Assembly: GCA_963513935.1 (NCBI GenBank)
Contig: OY740774.1
Span: 21,967,949-22,031,948, forward strand
Length of the DNA: 64,000 nt
Direction: 5' to 3'
Source of the DNA: Aphrophora alni
Lineage: Eukaryota; Arthropoda; Insecta; Hemiptera; Aphrophoridae
The stretch's first letter is position 1. Each line of letters begins with the position of its first letter. A program made the position numbers and the translations under genes. Positions 34,701 through 49,700 of this stretch are shown here, piece after piece. Below the pieces are notes generated by a model that was given only the letters and a program-made list of their open reading frames with translations, was not told the DNA's origin and made no database searches.

Positions 34701-37700
34701 ATATTATAAATTATATCAAACATGAGGGATTATCATAATAAATAAGACAAAAAATGAATATATGATGTAAACCTACTTTGTTATTTAATAGTAAGTTGCC
34801 AAAATGTTTTAAAAAAACAGTGATGTTCGATGTCACTGGCAGTGCAAAAATATATTATATAACAGAAAAATAGTGATACATAAACAAATATTACACATTA
34901 AATCTTATTTACATAAGAATGTTTTCAAAAAACTAATCCCTTAATTTTTACAGGAGCAGGAAGGAAATTGTTGAACTTTTATTTAGTACTTGTCATTGGT
35001 TAAATGTATTGTGTAAGTGTGTGTATGGGATGTATATACATATTTGTATGAATGTGGGTGTAGGGTGTGTATATGTATTATGTATATATGTGTGTGAGAG
35101 AGAATGAGTATTTGGTTAAAGTGATAAGGGGCATAATCACGCATTTTGTGAGATGTGTTTCATGTATTGTCGTTACATATCTGTCTGTATTGTAACTTTA
35201 AATGAAAATTATATGTAGATAAGTTTATTGTATTATTTTATACTTTTAGGGTTATTTATGTTAAATTTTTTTTTAGGTGGAAATTGTTAAAATTTGTTCT
35301 TTATATAAATAATTTTACTTATCACCGATCAGCTGTAATTTCCCCATTTATAGTACCGGTATTTGTTTGTTAATTTGAGTTTGTTACCCTACCTCAAACC
35401 GTCTACTTTATGTCTTTGTAAATGTCAAAAATAATATAAATTTTTTTTTTTAATATATCATATTAAATTTCATGGATTTAGTACTTATATTTCATCAAAT
35501 CCAAACAATAGACACTCTGAAATGAGTGCTTTTTACGGTTTATTTTTAAGTATATTTTTCTAATGCCTCTCTGAAATTTATTTTGTTGTTTTGCATGAAT
35601 ATTTGTGTAGGCCTGCCTTTGTTTAATTTTTAGCGTGTTTTTATTCAATACAATTAGTTGTAATTTTGTTTGAACGAGTGATGTGGGCTAAGTAAGCACC
35701 CAATGGGTAGGGTATTTGTAAGTGGGTTTGTTCTCCTGTTTCAGATAAATACTCAATAAGTGAGCATTTATGAAATATTATATTTTTGATTAAATTTTAT
35801 TTTTGAAGGTTAGTACCCGTTTTAACCACCACAGCCACTTATATTTTATGTAGGCGTATACCTAGGCTTAAGATATTTTTTCCTTTAGAAACCAGGATAT
35901 ATTGGGGAATTTCTGTAATCTTTTAAGCTAACCGCTATAAATGCTCAATTATAATGAAATCTATATGTGCAGTTCACGTTTAGGGTATATCATTCCATTA
36001 TCACTAGAGAAGGCAAATAGTGCCATTTACTAGGATTTATGTGAGAATTACTATAATGACAAAAACACTTAAGCAATATGTTCTTATCTTTGTTAATCTC
36101 TAAACCAGTTTCCTTAAATTTATTCGACAAAATGTAAGGTTTTGATGGTGCAGTTATAATTTCATCAATTTTTGTTTTCACTTTGTTCTTCGTGTTGTTT
36201 AAAGATGAAAAACGTTATAGTCATCCATCGCTTTATAAAAATAAGAAAAATAAAAGAGTTTACAATAAAGATATCTAACCCTTGAATACTCTAAATAGCA
36301 CGAGGATCCAAAAAAGAACAAGAGAGACCTGATATGATAGATAAAAGAGAAGGATTACAACCCAAGACTACATGAAAAAATAGAGTAGATTGAGCTAGGA
36401 GCTAAGATTGTAAAGTCCGAACTTGCCAAAGTGAGCCTCTGAGGGGCTTCATCGAAATGAATTGCATCCTATTAAATATTTTTCATTTTCCACTTTTCAG
36501 AGTAGTGCAATGTCACATTTATTATTACGTAGGTATTAACATAAGCATGTTCCAACGACTTTGGTCATTAATAATGTGTTAACTCACCTTTCCTATAACA
36601 ATTCTTTCTTAATTAAACTCTAACATCAATTTTCAACATTTTACTGTAACACATTTTTTTAAATTTCTGGTTTCCTATATTAAACCTGATTAACCTCCAA
36701 ACTAACAAAAAAGACTTTAAAAAAAATCTAACTGGGGCAAAATGACAGACCGACTGGTACCAAAGCTCCAAACTAGGACATATGGTAAACCCTACATATA
36801 TCCAGACAAGAAATCATCTTAATTTATATCACAAAATAATGACCTAGCCTTGATTTTAACAACAACAATAGAATAATAATCATTTGAAACTACCCAACAG
36901 GCTACTGTTTGTGAAATTAGAAAAAAATTGGAGTAAACATTTACTTTTTTACAAAATTAAACTACAGGTTTGTACAAACTGAGTATCGAAAAACAGAGTA
37001 CGATATATATTAAACTTATAAATAATGGTTATTAATACTACTTACTTTTTTATTTAAATTTTACAACTGCCAAATTATTAAAAATAAGGAAAATGACAAG
37101 ATTTAAATATTTTCTACTATTTTTTCAAAATAAAACATTGCACAATTATACACCATTCCATTATTTTCTAGATTGATACTTTTATAAGAATGTTTGGCAT
37201 GGCAAAAAAAAAATTGATTTTCTTAGTATTATTATTGATTATCATTATTATAAGTTGTGTCTTGGTATTTCATGTTCATCTAATATGTTTAATCTCATGT
37301 CACTAATAAAAATTACTTATTCAATTAATTTCTTGATATTTGTAAGTAAAGTCATAAATACCTGAGTATTTACATGTTTTTGAATAAAAATAAATACTGG
37401 TTATTTTACATCATTAGTTGGAATATTTGATAAAACTTATTGAAATAAATTATTTGAAAAGTATAAAAGTGCAACAAAAATTGTCTTGCCCAAATTTAAA
37501 CTATAATTTGATAAATAAAATAGAAGGACAAATGAAATCCTACATCATTTTTAACTTCCAGTTTAATTTCCAGTTTTAACTTTAAGTTTAATTTTGCTCA
37601 CATGAATAAATAGATCAACACAAGGCTGCTTTAAAAATTTAGAGGTTTTTGTCTAAAATTTATAAATGTACTCCAGTGTTGGAAATTGAATCAGTTCTAA

Positions 37701-40700
37701 CTTATATCTTATAATAATAGTTAGTTATATTTTCAGAAACCTGTCATTATATAAAACGCATTATCTGTCTATTGTAAGCTTATAAATGAAGTCCCGTTTA
37801 TCTTGTTTTAATGGGGTTTTATTTTCTATGTAGGTAAGATATTGGGATCAGGTTTTAGTGTTTGTTTGATTCAATAGTTCCCAAGTCATAACAATATTTA
37901 TATGCACCTGTAATATAAAAACCAGAATTTTTTGTATTTTCATAAAATTTGTTGTCAGGGACAGAGAGAGTTGGTACATGATTTGAACACTAATTGGAAC
38001 CGGGAATTTTATTTGAAATTAGTGTAGTAGTTGTCAAGTTATATATATATTTTTTGCTGTGAAATATATGAAATCTTAATTTTTTTGACATTTTGCATAT
38101 CCTCTTAAAAAAATTGTATCAACAAAATTTGTTTGGTACATGAATTGAACACTTATGGGAATCGGAACTTTATTTTAAATCAGTGCAGTAGTTTCAGAGT
38201 TATAATAACTTTTTGCTGCTGAAAAATAGGAAATCCTAACTTTTTGTCATTTTGTGCATTTTCTTTAAAATTTTCACTGACAACATACTTTTTGTTATAT
38301 AACATATTTGTTATATATGTTTTAGTAAAAGCTAATTAAAACTGAAAATGTTTTTAAATTTGTGTTAATAATTTCCAAGTTGTAACAATTTTTGCAACTA
38401 TTACTAAGAAATCCATATTCTGCAGTAGTTTTTTGTTATTTCAGTGAAATATAATCTATAAGAAAGTTGGCACATAATATTTAAAACTGTAGCCTACTTA
38501 GGATTAAAAGAATTATTAAAAAATCACCTGTGTAATAGGACTTAAGAGTACAATACTTGAGATATAGTCTGAGCTGTAAAATTACTTTTAGATGGACCAA
38601 TGTATTGAATCTCATGATTGATGGGATGTTGGGGGAGGGGGGATACATAGTTTGATTTGTTGGCTGGACAATAACCAGCTCTGTTTGAGAAACACATTTT
38701 AAAAGGGAAGATAATATTGCTTGAAATACAGGTAGGCTTACAAAATGCTTACACACCAAAGTAAAAAGATAACAAATATCCATTTAATGGAAGAACGGGC
38801 GATACTTAGCTCTACTTAAAATAATAAAAGATAAGATACATAATGAAAGTACCTAGGCTTAAGTAAAGTTTTCTATAAAACGCAGTCATGAGTTTAAAAA
38901 CTAAATAATACAAATAGTGAAGTTACAAAATTAATGGTATGCGCACAAAGCTCGATTTTTACATAGGCAGAACTGCGCTCAGAGTATAATGAATTATTTT
39001 GCCCTTCAGTTTTCAATATAGTACTCGGTGCATACACAACCTACTTCTTTGAACTTTTTTAGTTTAAAAAAACAAAAAATTATAAAAGTGACTTACAAAA
39101 GGTTAAACTATTTTACAAAATAATGTATTTATACTGTAATAATTTAATGAGTTTTACATCAGCAGGAAGCACAAGGATTTTGTCGTTCGGAATCAAATAA
39201 AAGGCTAATATATGAATATGCCAACCAGGTAGAAGAGGAACCTGCAAACCAACCTGTGATGAGTTCACCAAAGTCAACGGCTGGGAAAAAATCACCCGGG
39301 AAAAGTTCTCAGAATATTAACAGGTTTGTCGAGTTACTTGACTTCATTGCATTTTCTTCTTAATTAGTAAGTATTACTTTAAAAATTATAACTATTGCTT
39401 ATTGAAACTCCACTGATCATACTCACAGTAATATGACATATTTTTGGCTTACTATAACCTTTGCAATAAATAATCTACTGTTCTAAATATTAGTCAGTTT
39501 AAGTTTAATACTGAATAATACTTCAACCAGAAAAATAGGTTTGTATTTTATAACATTGGCGGTTTTAAATAGTCTGGAATATTCTCACTTTTAGGTCCTC
39601 ATATTATTATTTTATTTTCCAGAAGTCAATTACCATAGTGTTTAAAAATATATCACTTGGAAATTTGTGCTCACGTACACACGATTATTAGACTATAGTG
39701 TAGTAGGGGTCATCAACCATATGCATATAATAATGGTGTGTTGTGCGATTGCGGGTTGTACTAATCATGTTAGATACCTGAAGCACTTTGGAGTTCATAT
39801 TCACAGTTTTACAAAAATGATGAAACTAAGAAGAAATAATGCCCCTGAGTACATCTAAATGAACGTTATTAAAATTTAAAACATTTCACAGGTTTAATTT
39901 TACAATTTTTGCAAGTCAGCAACAAGTTGTTATAAAAGGAAGGTATTCCAATTGGTTGACCGACAATATTGTTAAGACAGTATCACTTTAGAGTGCATAT
40001 TTTACATTTTTTACCATTTTTGACAATAACTTTGCTACTTGTCATTTTAGAGAGGTGGGGTTGGTACCGTTACTTGCAGAATTTAAATCTTCGATTGTTT
40101 AATCTAATTAGTGTGTAATTTAATAACACACGAAATATGAACTAAAAATTATTTTAAATGGCCGCCATTATGATATTTTCAATTCAATATTTTCTGAATT
40201 TCAGTAAGATTCTATATGAACACACTATAGTCCTCTATACTAAATTTCATGTCCCTATCTTAATTGTTGTGGCAGCTATCGTGCTTAAGAACTGACCATG
40301 CACAGCAAAGTTACCATCAATTGGCATCATAAAGCATAGTTTTTGTTTTTCTGGTATTTATTGGCTTGAGTATTGATATTTAAAAGATACAAGCAAACCT
40401 ATTCATAAATTTTATGAGAGATGTATTACTATAGTACAGTATAACTTTAAATTTCTTTCAGAGGGGGGGGGACTATGGGTAGTGCAAAAACATGTTTCAC
40501 ACAACTTTTAAAAATCATTGAGTTCTCTACAATTGTATTTGTATATTGTGCCTTGGTATATTTAATAATCCTCTAGTTAAAATCTCTTTCTGTTTAATGG
40601 GTCAATATAATGATTATCTCTAGTTTCTAAGAGATTAAATATATATTAATTTTAGAGATAATTTAATAAACAGGGTTATCATAAAAGAATGGTGGGGTTT

Positions 40701-43700
40701 TGAACATGATTTAAATGAAAACGGAATTACTTACATCTGATATTGTTTATTTATCTAAATCGTCGTCTGAAACAGTTTTTTTACAAACTAATAAATTTTG
40801 ATGTGTGTGCCATTAGTCGCTCGGCAAATGTCCAATTGATAATCAAGTTCTGCCCAAACGTTAGTTAACATGTCTTTCTTAACAGTTGTCATTGCTTCAT
40901 TAATCCTATCCTTAAGTGATTTAGGTCACGAATTTTTTTTCTCGATAAACAATGTTTTTGATGTACCCCCACAAGAAGAAATAGCAAGGTTTCAGATCTG
41001 GACTCCTTAAAAACAGCGTATAGGTCCTTGCCGGTCTATCCATCGATGTCGAAATTTTTCTTTCAAAGTGTCTGTGACAAATGCACTAAAGTGCTGGGGT
41101 GAGCCATCATGCTGGAAATGAAGTTGTTGAATGTTTTCGAGGTCATCCAGCTGAGGAAAACAATAATTAATTAACATATAGAGATATACAATTCCAATAA
41201 TTGTCTTTTCAGCAAAGAAGAAAGGCCCTATCCGAGGATTTTTCATCTCACCACACCAAGCATTAACTTAGTAGCGTATTTTCTCAAAAATTGTATGTGG
41301 GTTTTCAGATATCCTTATGCGTGAATTGTGTCTGTTAACAGACCCATTGATATGAAATGTAGCTTCGTCTGAAAAAATTATATCATCTAAAAATAATTGG
41401 TTTTCATCAATCTTGTTCAACACTTCAACAGCAAAATTAAAACGTTTTGCACCATCATCAGGTTTCAATAGCAATAGTTGGACTTTATATGCGTGTAATT
41501 TTAGTCTTTTATGTAAAACTTTGTGGATTGTTGTTTTTGGAATAACTAACTCTAGGCTTCGTCGAGGTATTGACTTCTTCTGATTGCAGATTGTCTAATA
41601 AGTTCAACTTTTTTGTCTGATACACTTGGCCTGTCAGATGATTTCTGTTTTTGAACTGATCCAGTTTCTTCGAATTGTTTGAACCAACGTCGTGTGTTAT
41701 TTTCATGTGGTGGATTTTTTCTGTATTCGCGCCGAAATGCATGTTGCACTGAAATTACAGACATGAATTCAGCCATTAACAAAACACACTTTGCTTCTTC
41801 TTTATTAGAGAACATAATAACACATTCCAAACAGAACACTCTAGAAAATACAAAACACACTACCACAACAATGCAAGAATTAATTTTGAGGTTACAACAG
41901 CTCTTAAACAAACTTTTGGGTTATAGGCTATCAGCGATACCAATACATCACCACAAAATTTCTCTACTGTCTTCGTATGAATTAATGAAACCCCACCATT
42001 CTTTTATAATAACCCTGTATTATATATATATATAGAATCTGTCAAGACTGTATCCAGCTAATGTATATAGCACATGGGCTCTGTATAATTCGGCAGCTGA
42101 TTATAAATAAGTGAAGTTCTGATAAAATAATTGTGGTACAGATGTTTCAATGGTAGTGGGGAATCTGTTGAAAGTTATCCACATTCTGGGAGGTTTTTAA
42201 TAATCAGAACATCTGATAATGTTGAACTATTGTGGGCTGCAATCTACGAAAATCGGTGAATGATAGTGCAGAATTAAAAGATAATCTGAGGATTTAAAAA
42301 AAAACTACAAATTCAAAATTTTGTTTGTGGAGGCTATTGAATAGTAAACAAGACAGATTTAATGTAAGTTTCTCTTGAAATTAAGCCCGCTGCATTGTCA
42401 TATTTGTCTAAAATATATATTTGCTAATATTAAATGGCTGGATAATTTCCAGACAGACCTCAAATTTTTATATTAAAAAACACTTGTTTTATTGAATATA
42501 TTTTTACTAATTATGTTGTTCTTTTTGTTAACAAAATTTGATCAGATTTGGAAGTCCAAATCAGGCGGGTCCAACAATGGGAATTAAGCAGTTACGAAGT
42601 CCTCGTAAAAATACTACTCTAACATCAGGATCTGTACTCGACAAAGCTGCTCAGTTTGAAGAAGCCACAAGTCCTACAAAAAGAACTAAAGATCCAGCAG
42701 AGTTATCTCTCTCTGAAAGACTAGCTTTATTTGAGAAGAACAAAGGGAGTGCGATTCTACCGAAAGCACCATTTGCCTCGTCAGTACCTATTAAACATGA
42801 AATCAAGCGTGTTGAACACCATAAACCAAACATGTATGATTTGAGAAGTGGTGATCCACCGAAACCAACTACTAGTTCTAGTTTTACTGTTCAACACCCT
42901 GTTAAGAAGTTATCAAAATCTCAGATCGCTCCTACGAAGACGTCATCTCATCATGAAAATGAACATCCACAGCATGGTATGTAATGATTTTCTGTTCTTA
43001 ATCAAATTGATTTCTAAAATGTTTATTTAATTTATTACATTAAGAATTTTTTTTTTTAACATGGCTTATATAATTTTATTGTTTTCACTGTAACCATCGT
43101 CTAGGATTATTAAGTTTCACTAATACATAAATAGAAAATTGCAATAGTTGTTAAAAAAAACTAGTATATATATGTATATAAAAAAGGTAATGACTTTCAT
43201 TAAAAATCGAAAAATATTTTTGAGGGTCTTTTATTTTTTTGTTTCCTTTTAACTGAATAATATATACTTAGTGACTTGTTGAATTAGAACTAATTTTTGT
43301 TTTTATCAGTTGCTTCAAAGCAGTGTCCTAACATAAAATTTGAAAGTACCTACTATTAAAAGAATAAGATTTTTTTCCCAAGTCAGCTCTAATGATTTAT
43401 ATAAAATTTTGCTCAAATATAACACCTTATTATAGTTAAAAATTCTGTTGGATGTCAGGTTTCAGTGATGATAACCGATCTACAAAATGACATGAAGATA
43501 TAATAGTAGTTCAGGTGTTACTAGCAAAACGAATTTCAACCATGATCACTACAACTATAAATAAGTATCACTTTTGTATTTAGTTAAGTTCAACTTTTAA
43601 TACATAGTCTTAACACTCTATAGATAGTGAATTCCTCTCAGGAGCTTATTTATAGTGAGTATGTGGGTAAGGGGGCAATCACGAGGTTTCCTAACTGGAT

Positions 43701-46700
43701 CTACATCTTCCTTCATCTAGTCTTGGGTTATATCCTTCTCTTTTATCTTTCCCATCATGTCTCCCTTAACCAAGTCTTGTTCTCTTCTGAGCCTGATGCT
43801 GTTGGACTCGACATCACGACTCGACTCGACATGCTGTTGTCTTCTTTTTGTCTTCTTTTTGAACATAGCTTGTCCTATAAAACATATAAAGATCCGTAAT
43901 AGGACTAAGCGTCTTAACTGGATTACTAAAGGCATCCTTATTTCAAGAAATAGATTAAAAAGTCTTTATGAAAATTGTAAAATGGCAAAAAGTTTAGAAA
44001 TTAAAGAATTCTATAAAACATACAAAAAAATTTATAAACGCGTGATTTCTGCTGCAAAATCTTACGAGGTCAGTAGACAAATTATTAAATCAGAAAATTT
44101 AAGTAAAACTGTTTGGAAGGTTATTAACGAACAGCGGAAGCAAACTAAAAAAATTAACAAAGATATTACCCTTTCTATTGAGGGCACAGACTACTCTGAT
44201 CCTTTTAGTATTGCTCAGTGTTTTAATTCATTATTTAGTAAAAATTTAATTGAGGGTTTCAATTTATCTGTGGATGATGTTAGAAAAAATGAAAGTTCGA
44301 TGTTTCTTTCGCCTGTGAGTGTTGGTGATGTGTCCCGAGTGGTTAGGTCATTGAAGAATAAAAAAACCATGGATATTGATGGGCTTAGTACATGGCTCAT
44401 TAAACAGTGTGTCGAAGAACTTTCTGAGCCTCTCTCGGTTTTGATAAATTCATCTTTCTCCACTGGAATGTTTCCATCTAGATTAAAGTTAGCTAAGGTA
44501 ACACCTCTGCTTAAAAAAGGTGATGTAAAGGATATAAATAACTACAGGCCTATATCTGTTATGCCTGTGTTTAGTAAAGTTTTCGAGAAATTGTTTCTGG
44601 AGAAGTTGTTAAACCATCTGCAAAGGTGTAATATCCTGTATGAAGGCCAATTTGGTTTTCAAAAAGGAAAATCTACTATAGATGCTATAGTCCAGTTAAT
44701 AGAATATATTGTTGAGAGTTTGGATGGTAGGCATAAAGTTTTGAGTTTGTTTTTGGATCTCTCTAAAGCTTTTGATTGTGTGGACTTTGTATCATTGCTT
44801 GATAAATGTGATAAAATAGGTGTTCGAGGACAACCATTGTCATGGTTAAAATCATATTTAAATAATAGAACTCAACAGGTTACTGTTGCGGGTAAATTAT
44901 CTGATAAAGTAGAGTTGTCAAGTGGTGTCCCTCAGGGTTCAGTGCTTGGCCCAATGTTGTTTTTGATTTATGTAAATGGTATTTCATCAGTACATGTGGA
45001 TAAACTAATTCAGTTTGCTGACGACACAACATTGAATGTTCAAGCAGAATCTTTATATGACTTGGAGCAGAGGGCTTCCTCACAAGTTAATGCTATTAGA
45101 CAGTATCTAAGTCGCAATGGCTTATCTATAAACCCTAGTAAGACTAATTATATACATTTCAATCTAAAAGAATCTTTTAATCCAAAACTTAATATTAGGT
45201 TGGATGATAATGAACTAAATGGAGTATCTTCAACAAAATTCCTGGGTCTCTTCATTGATAATAAACTGTCATGGAGAAATCATATAGACTATATATGTGC
45301 TAAAATTAGTAGTGGTCTCTTTGCGCTGAGAAGTCTGAAACAATATTGTAATGCTCAGGTTCTTATAACAGCGTACTACGGGTTGATATATCCTTTTCTA
45401 AAATATGGAATCGTTTTGTGGGGAGATTCCTCACTCCAGAATGTAACTAGAGTATTTGTACTCCAAAAAAAAGCCATTAGGATAATTGGAGGACTTTCTA
45501 AATTTCAATCATGCAAAGAAACATTTAAATTGTTTAAGATCTTCACCCTACCTTCCATTTATATATTTGAAACAATTCTTTATTTTAAATTTAAGTGTAA
45601 GCACATCCAAAATAGGGATTTGCATGATTACCATACTAGAATGGCTTGCAAATATCGGGGTAAAAAGCACAGGCTAAATTTATTTAGTAAGTTACCTTCG
45701 CAGGCTGGGGCACTATTTATGAATAACCTTCCTCCAGACTTGCTAGCGATAAACGATTATTCATGTTTTAAAGGCAGACTGAGACGACTGCTGTTGTCTG
45801 GATCCTGTTATTCTGTGGAGGAGTTTGTGAGGCACTGAATTTGGTTGTGTTATTGTAAAGTACTATATAATGTTATGTTTTGACGTTTGTTGTACAATTG
45901 TAATTGTCTACAACAAATAAAATGTTTGATTGATTGATTGATTGATTGATGTAAACTTAAAGCAATGACAGAGTAAAAGACATTTAAAAATAAAATGTGA
46001 AGCTACTTGAAGGAATGTATTTTTATTCAATAGAAGAATTCATAGGATTGTCGTCTGATGAAGGTGTTTTTCTTTTTTATACGTCGGATATGTATTGTAT
46101 TAGGAAAGTAATTTTTTTAGAAGTAAAAAATGTATTAAATGTTTTAAATGTAAAAATTCACTACCAGTCTAATAAAATCTCCTAGCTGATAATAAAATAA
46201 ATAAATAAATTACATTGTGTGTTTTGTATATTCGAGTGTACGGTTTAAGTGTCTTGACATTTTGTTTGTTTGTTATTGATTGTTATTTTACATTAATTGA
46301 TAATTTATAATACGCCTATTTATAAAGATAATTTTGTATTGTTATTGTTTTCATGTTAGAATTAATGTATAAGTCACATGACATATTTCATACAATATTT
46401 ATATTGTCAAACGAGATTAATAAAATTGAATTGAAAAAATTGAACTATTTTATATTCTTTCCTCTTTTTTAAGGCAATTGGGGTTAACCAATTTTCTTAA
46501 GGTTGTTTGCCCCTTTAAACAATAATGGGGGGGATAGAGAGTGAATTAGACTGATACATAATTTAAATAACACAAAATTATGATTGGTAGTTATCATTAT
46601 GGTTTATTTTGAATTATTATATACATACCAATCTTGAAGTTAAAAGTTTATAAAATATCCTAATTTTACAGTTCTTAATTTGTCTTATAAATAAAATTCT

Positions 46701-49700
46701 TTTTCATGCTGTTTATTAGACTTTAGTGTGACAAAGTTATATTTAGTTATTGGGGTATGTGGCCTTATAAGTCTACCTAAGCTTATTTTATGCCACGAAG
46801 GCTTACGAGCAAGGCAAACTGATGTCTGTGCCTTCAATAAGGCTTAGTAGTTTTCGTTCAATGCTAGCACCTTAAAATCATCATCTGGTTGTGAAACCCT
46901 AAATATGGCTCTTTTCCTACTCTCGAATCATCACAATGATATGTTTATCAGTTCTCTTTTGACTGTTCATATAACCTACCAACAGGATCAGTTAGTGATC
47001 CAGAGTGTTAGCAAATGTTTCCTATAGTGGCCATGTCCAGTAAATAGTGTCAACTTCACTAACCCATTAGTAAGTGGACCATTTATGCCTCTGACAAGCT
47101 TATTACTGAGTGTTTGCCCAGGGTAATCCTGCCAGTGTTGTCAATGCCTATCTTTGGACCATTTTTCAACAGTGTTGTAGAGAGAAGACTTTGTTTTGCC
47201 ACAGTCGGGTTTCGGACCAAGAAAAGGTAATTTAGCACGCTCATTATCATGGATACCTGCACAATCATGTACCCAGTTTAGATTTACGGAGTTATAGTAA
47301 GCTAGTGTGGTAAGAGCCTAATAGCACTCCCACACCAGCTTGGAATAGATTTGCTCAGAGTCATGAGCTTTAAAGGCAAGATGACTATTGGTTAGAATCA
47401 CTATGCGTTTGTGAGATACAGTTAACATCTACTAGTATTTAGAAGCCCAACTATAACTTATGTCATATTACATTTTATAATAAAATGTGTTTGATTGCTG
47501 TTTTTACTTTTGTCATAATGATATTCACATATCTGTAAATACTCAGAAACTTTTGTTAAGTATCAGTAAAATTATCAAATTTTAATCCTAACAAATTCTG
47601 GAATATTCCGAATTCCCATCGTTCAAAGTTTGTAGCAGGAAGTCTAGAAATTTTTCAGTATACCAAAATTTTGTACTTTAAAAAGTAATTTTAAATACAA
47701 AAGTTCATTGTAGTTGGAGCATAGTTTCTTCTTTGTGTTTGTAAAAAACTAGTTCATGGTTGGGATAAATCAATTTTTATATACATTTAGTGATTTACTT
47801 TAATACAAAAAGGAAATTAATGCTAATAAAAAATAAATTATTTTTACTCCTATCGTGAGGCTTACTCCAGTAAAAGTCCTTTTATTTCTTCTTCACTTAA
47901 GAGTGGAAAGTTTATGTTTTACAATGTGCTTGTTTGGTTTCAAATTTTTACGGTATGGATATATTCACAGTACTGTAATAGTATTTCTTACTGTGAAATG
48001 CTAATTTCTTTGAGCCTCTAACTTCAAAAAAATAATGTTATAATATTAGGAACTTGCATAAAGTGTATCTTTTAAATTTTAAGTTAAGAACTCCACAAAC
48101 TTTAGTCTATCCACAACTTTATTTATACAAAATGAAATTTTATTATATTTGTCTTTAATTTCATAACTTGTTTGATATTAGCTGTATCTAAAGGACTGAA
48201 GTCTCGTCTTGCAATGTTTGAACCAACCCAGATGGAGCAGAAGGATCATATGAAGGATATTCTAATGGAGAGACAGAAAGAAATGCAAATGTTGAAGAAT
48301 CGTTGGAATAGGAACAAGGAAACAAATGACACACCTCAGGTAATTATATTAAAATTGAGCTGTAGGCTACAATTTTATACACATACATACAAAAATGTAA
48401 TAATTTTAAAATAAAGAATAATATTATCATTTATTTATTTTACAGAGTTACTCACCTGCCCCTCCCCCTCCACCATTGCCTCCATCACCACAGAAATATG
48501 AACCAAGAAGAAGTGGCTTCTTCTATGAGAGTGAAGAAGAAGAGGAAGTTGTGCAACCAAAACAAAGTGTACCTAAAATTGTTGAAGTGACTCATTCAAA
48601 ATTACCTGAGATATGTAAGTTACACTTACATAATAGTTACATTGGTTAGATTTTCCTTTCTTTTTTCTTATTATTATTATTTTTTATCTTTTTTTTTTGG
48701 TAATTATATAGCAGAGCTGCCTCACTTCAAAATCAATTTTTAAAGGTTTTATTCGTCAAATAAATGTTGGAAAAATATTTTACTATCGAAAAAAAGTGTC
48801 GGAAAGATGATTACATAACATAATTTCACAAGATTACACAAGAAAATCTTAATCAGAGTCAAATTCTGCTGCAAATTTAGTAGATGAGGAATTTATTGAA
48901 TTTAAATGTATTTCACTCGTAATTCGCCATAAATGATGAAAACGAGTATTATACTCATTGTACTTTCTCTTAAACATAAATTCGGCTATATGGCCATGGA
49001 AATGTTGTTTTGAATTTCCATATCGCGGCACATTTCCTCGCACCTCCCTCCATTGACGTTCAATTGTCTGCGTATGTGCTTCAGTGTACGCATATGTAGG
49101 GCTGTATTATTATTATTGTTTGTTGCCATACCGACTACTGTTAATTATAATTTATTAAATTACTCACCGTCCAGTAGTTTTTTCCGTTTTTTCTCAACGA
49201 CGGCCGTTTCGGCTATTCAGCCATTTTCAAGTGTTCAGTTTCAGGACATTTACTATTCCTCGTTATAACATAAAAGTTCACAACACACAGTTATACACGC
49301 AATACACATACACATAGAAGACACAATAAAACACATCTTGTAGGTACACTATCTGTATCTGGACTAGTTCCTCAAGTGAATCTTGGAAGCTTATCAGTTG
49401 TGTCTTAACATTCTATTATTGTGTCAAATAATGAGTTTGCATCAAAGTTCAATTTCTCGTTAAGTAGTGTTCCAGGTTCTGTTTTGAATGCTTTGTATAT
49501 TTCAAACTGTTCCAAAGCATTCATAAGTTTTCCTTTTTTGCATCTATGTAAAATGTCCATTGATTTATTTATATTACTGTACTTGTGATTCGTTTGAATT
49601 ATATGTTCAGCAAATTTTGATTCTGTTTTTAGGGGGTGTGTATGACGTATAGCAGGTGGAATATGTTCCTTAAATCTTTTTTGAAATGTTCGGCCCGTTT

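Noticed and set aside
35990..36181. Reverse transcriptase fragment (GLEINKDK motif) on the minus strand
   Set aside because: A single short motif with no neighbouring RT motifs in a consistent order; too weak to call.
43757..43829. First 24 codons of the long LINE frame as part of the LINE protein
   Set aside because: This stretch belongs to the reverse complement of the dispersed repeat (copy 5); LINE similarity begins after it.
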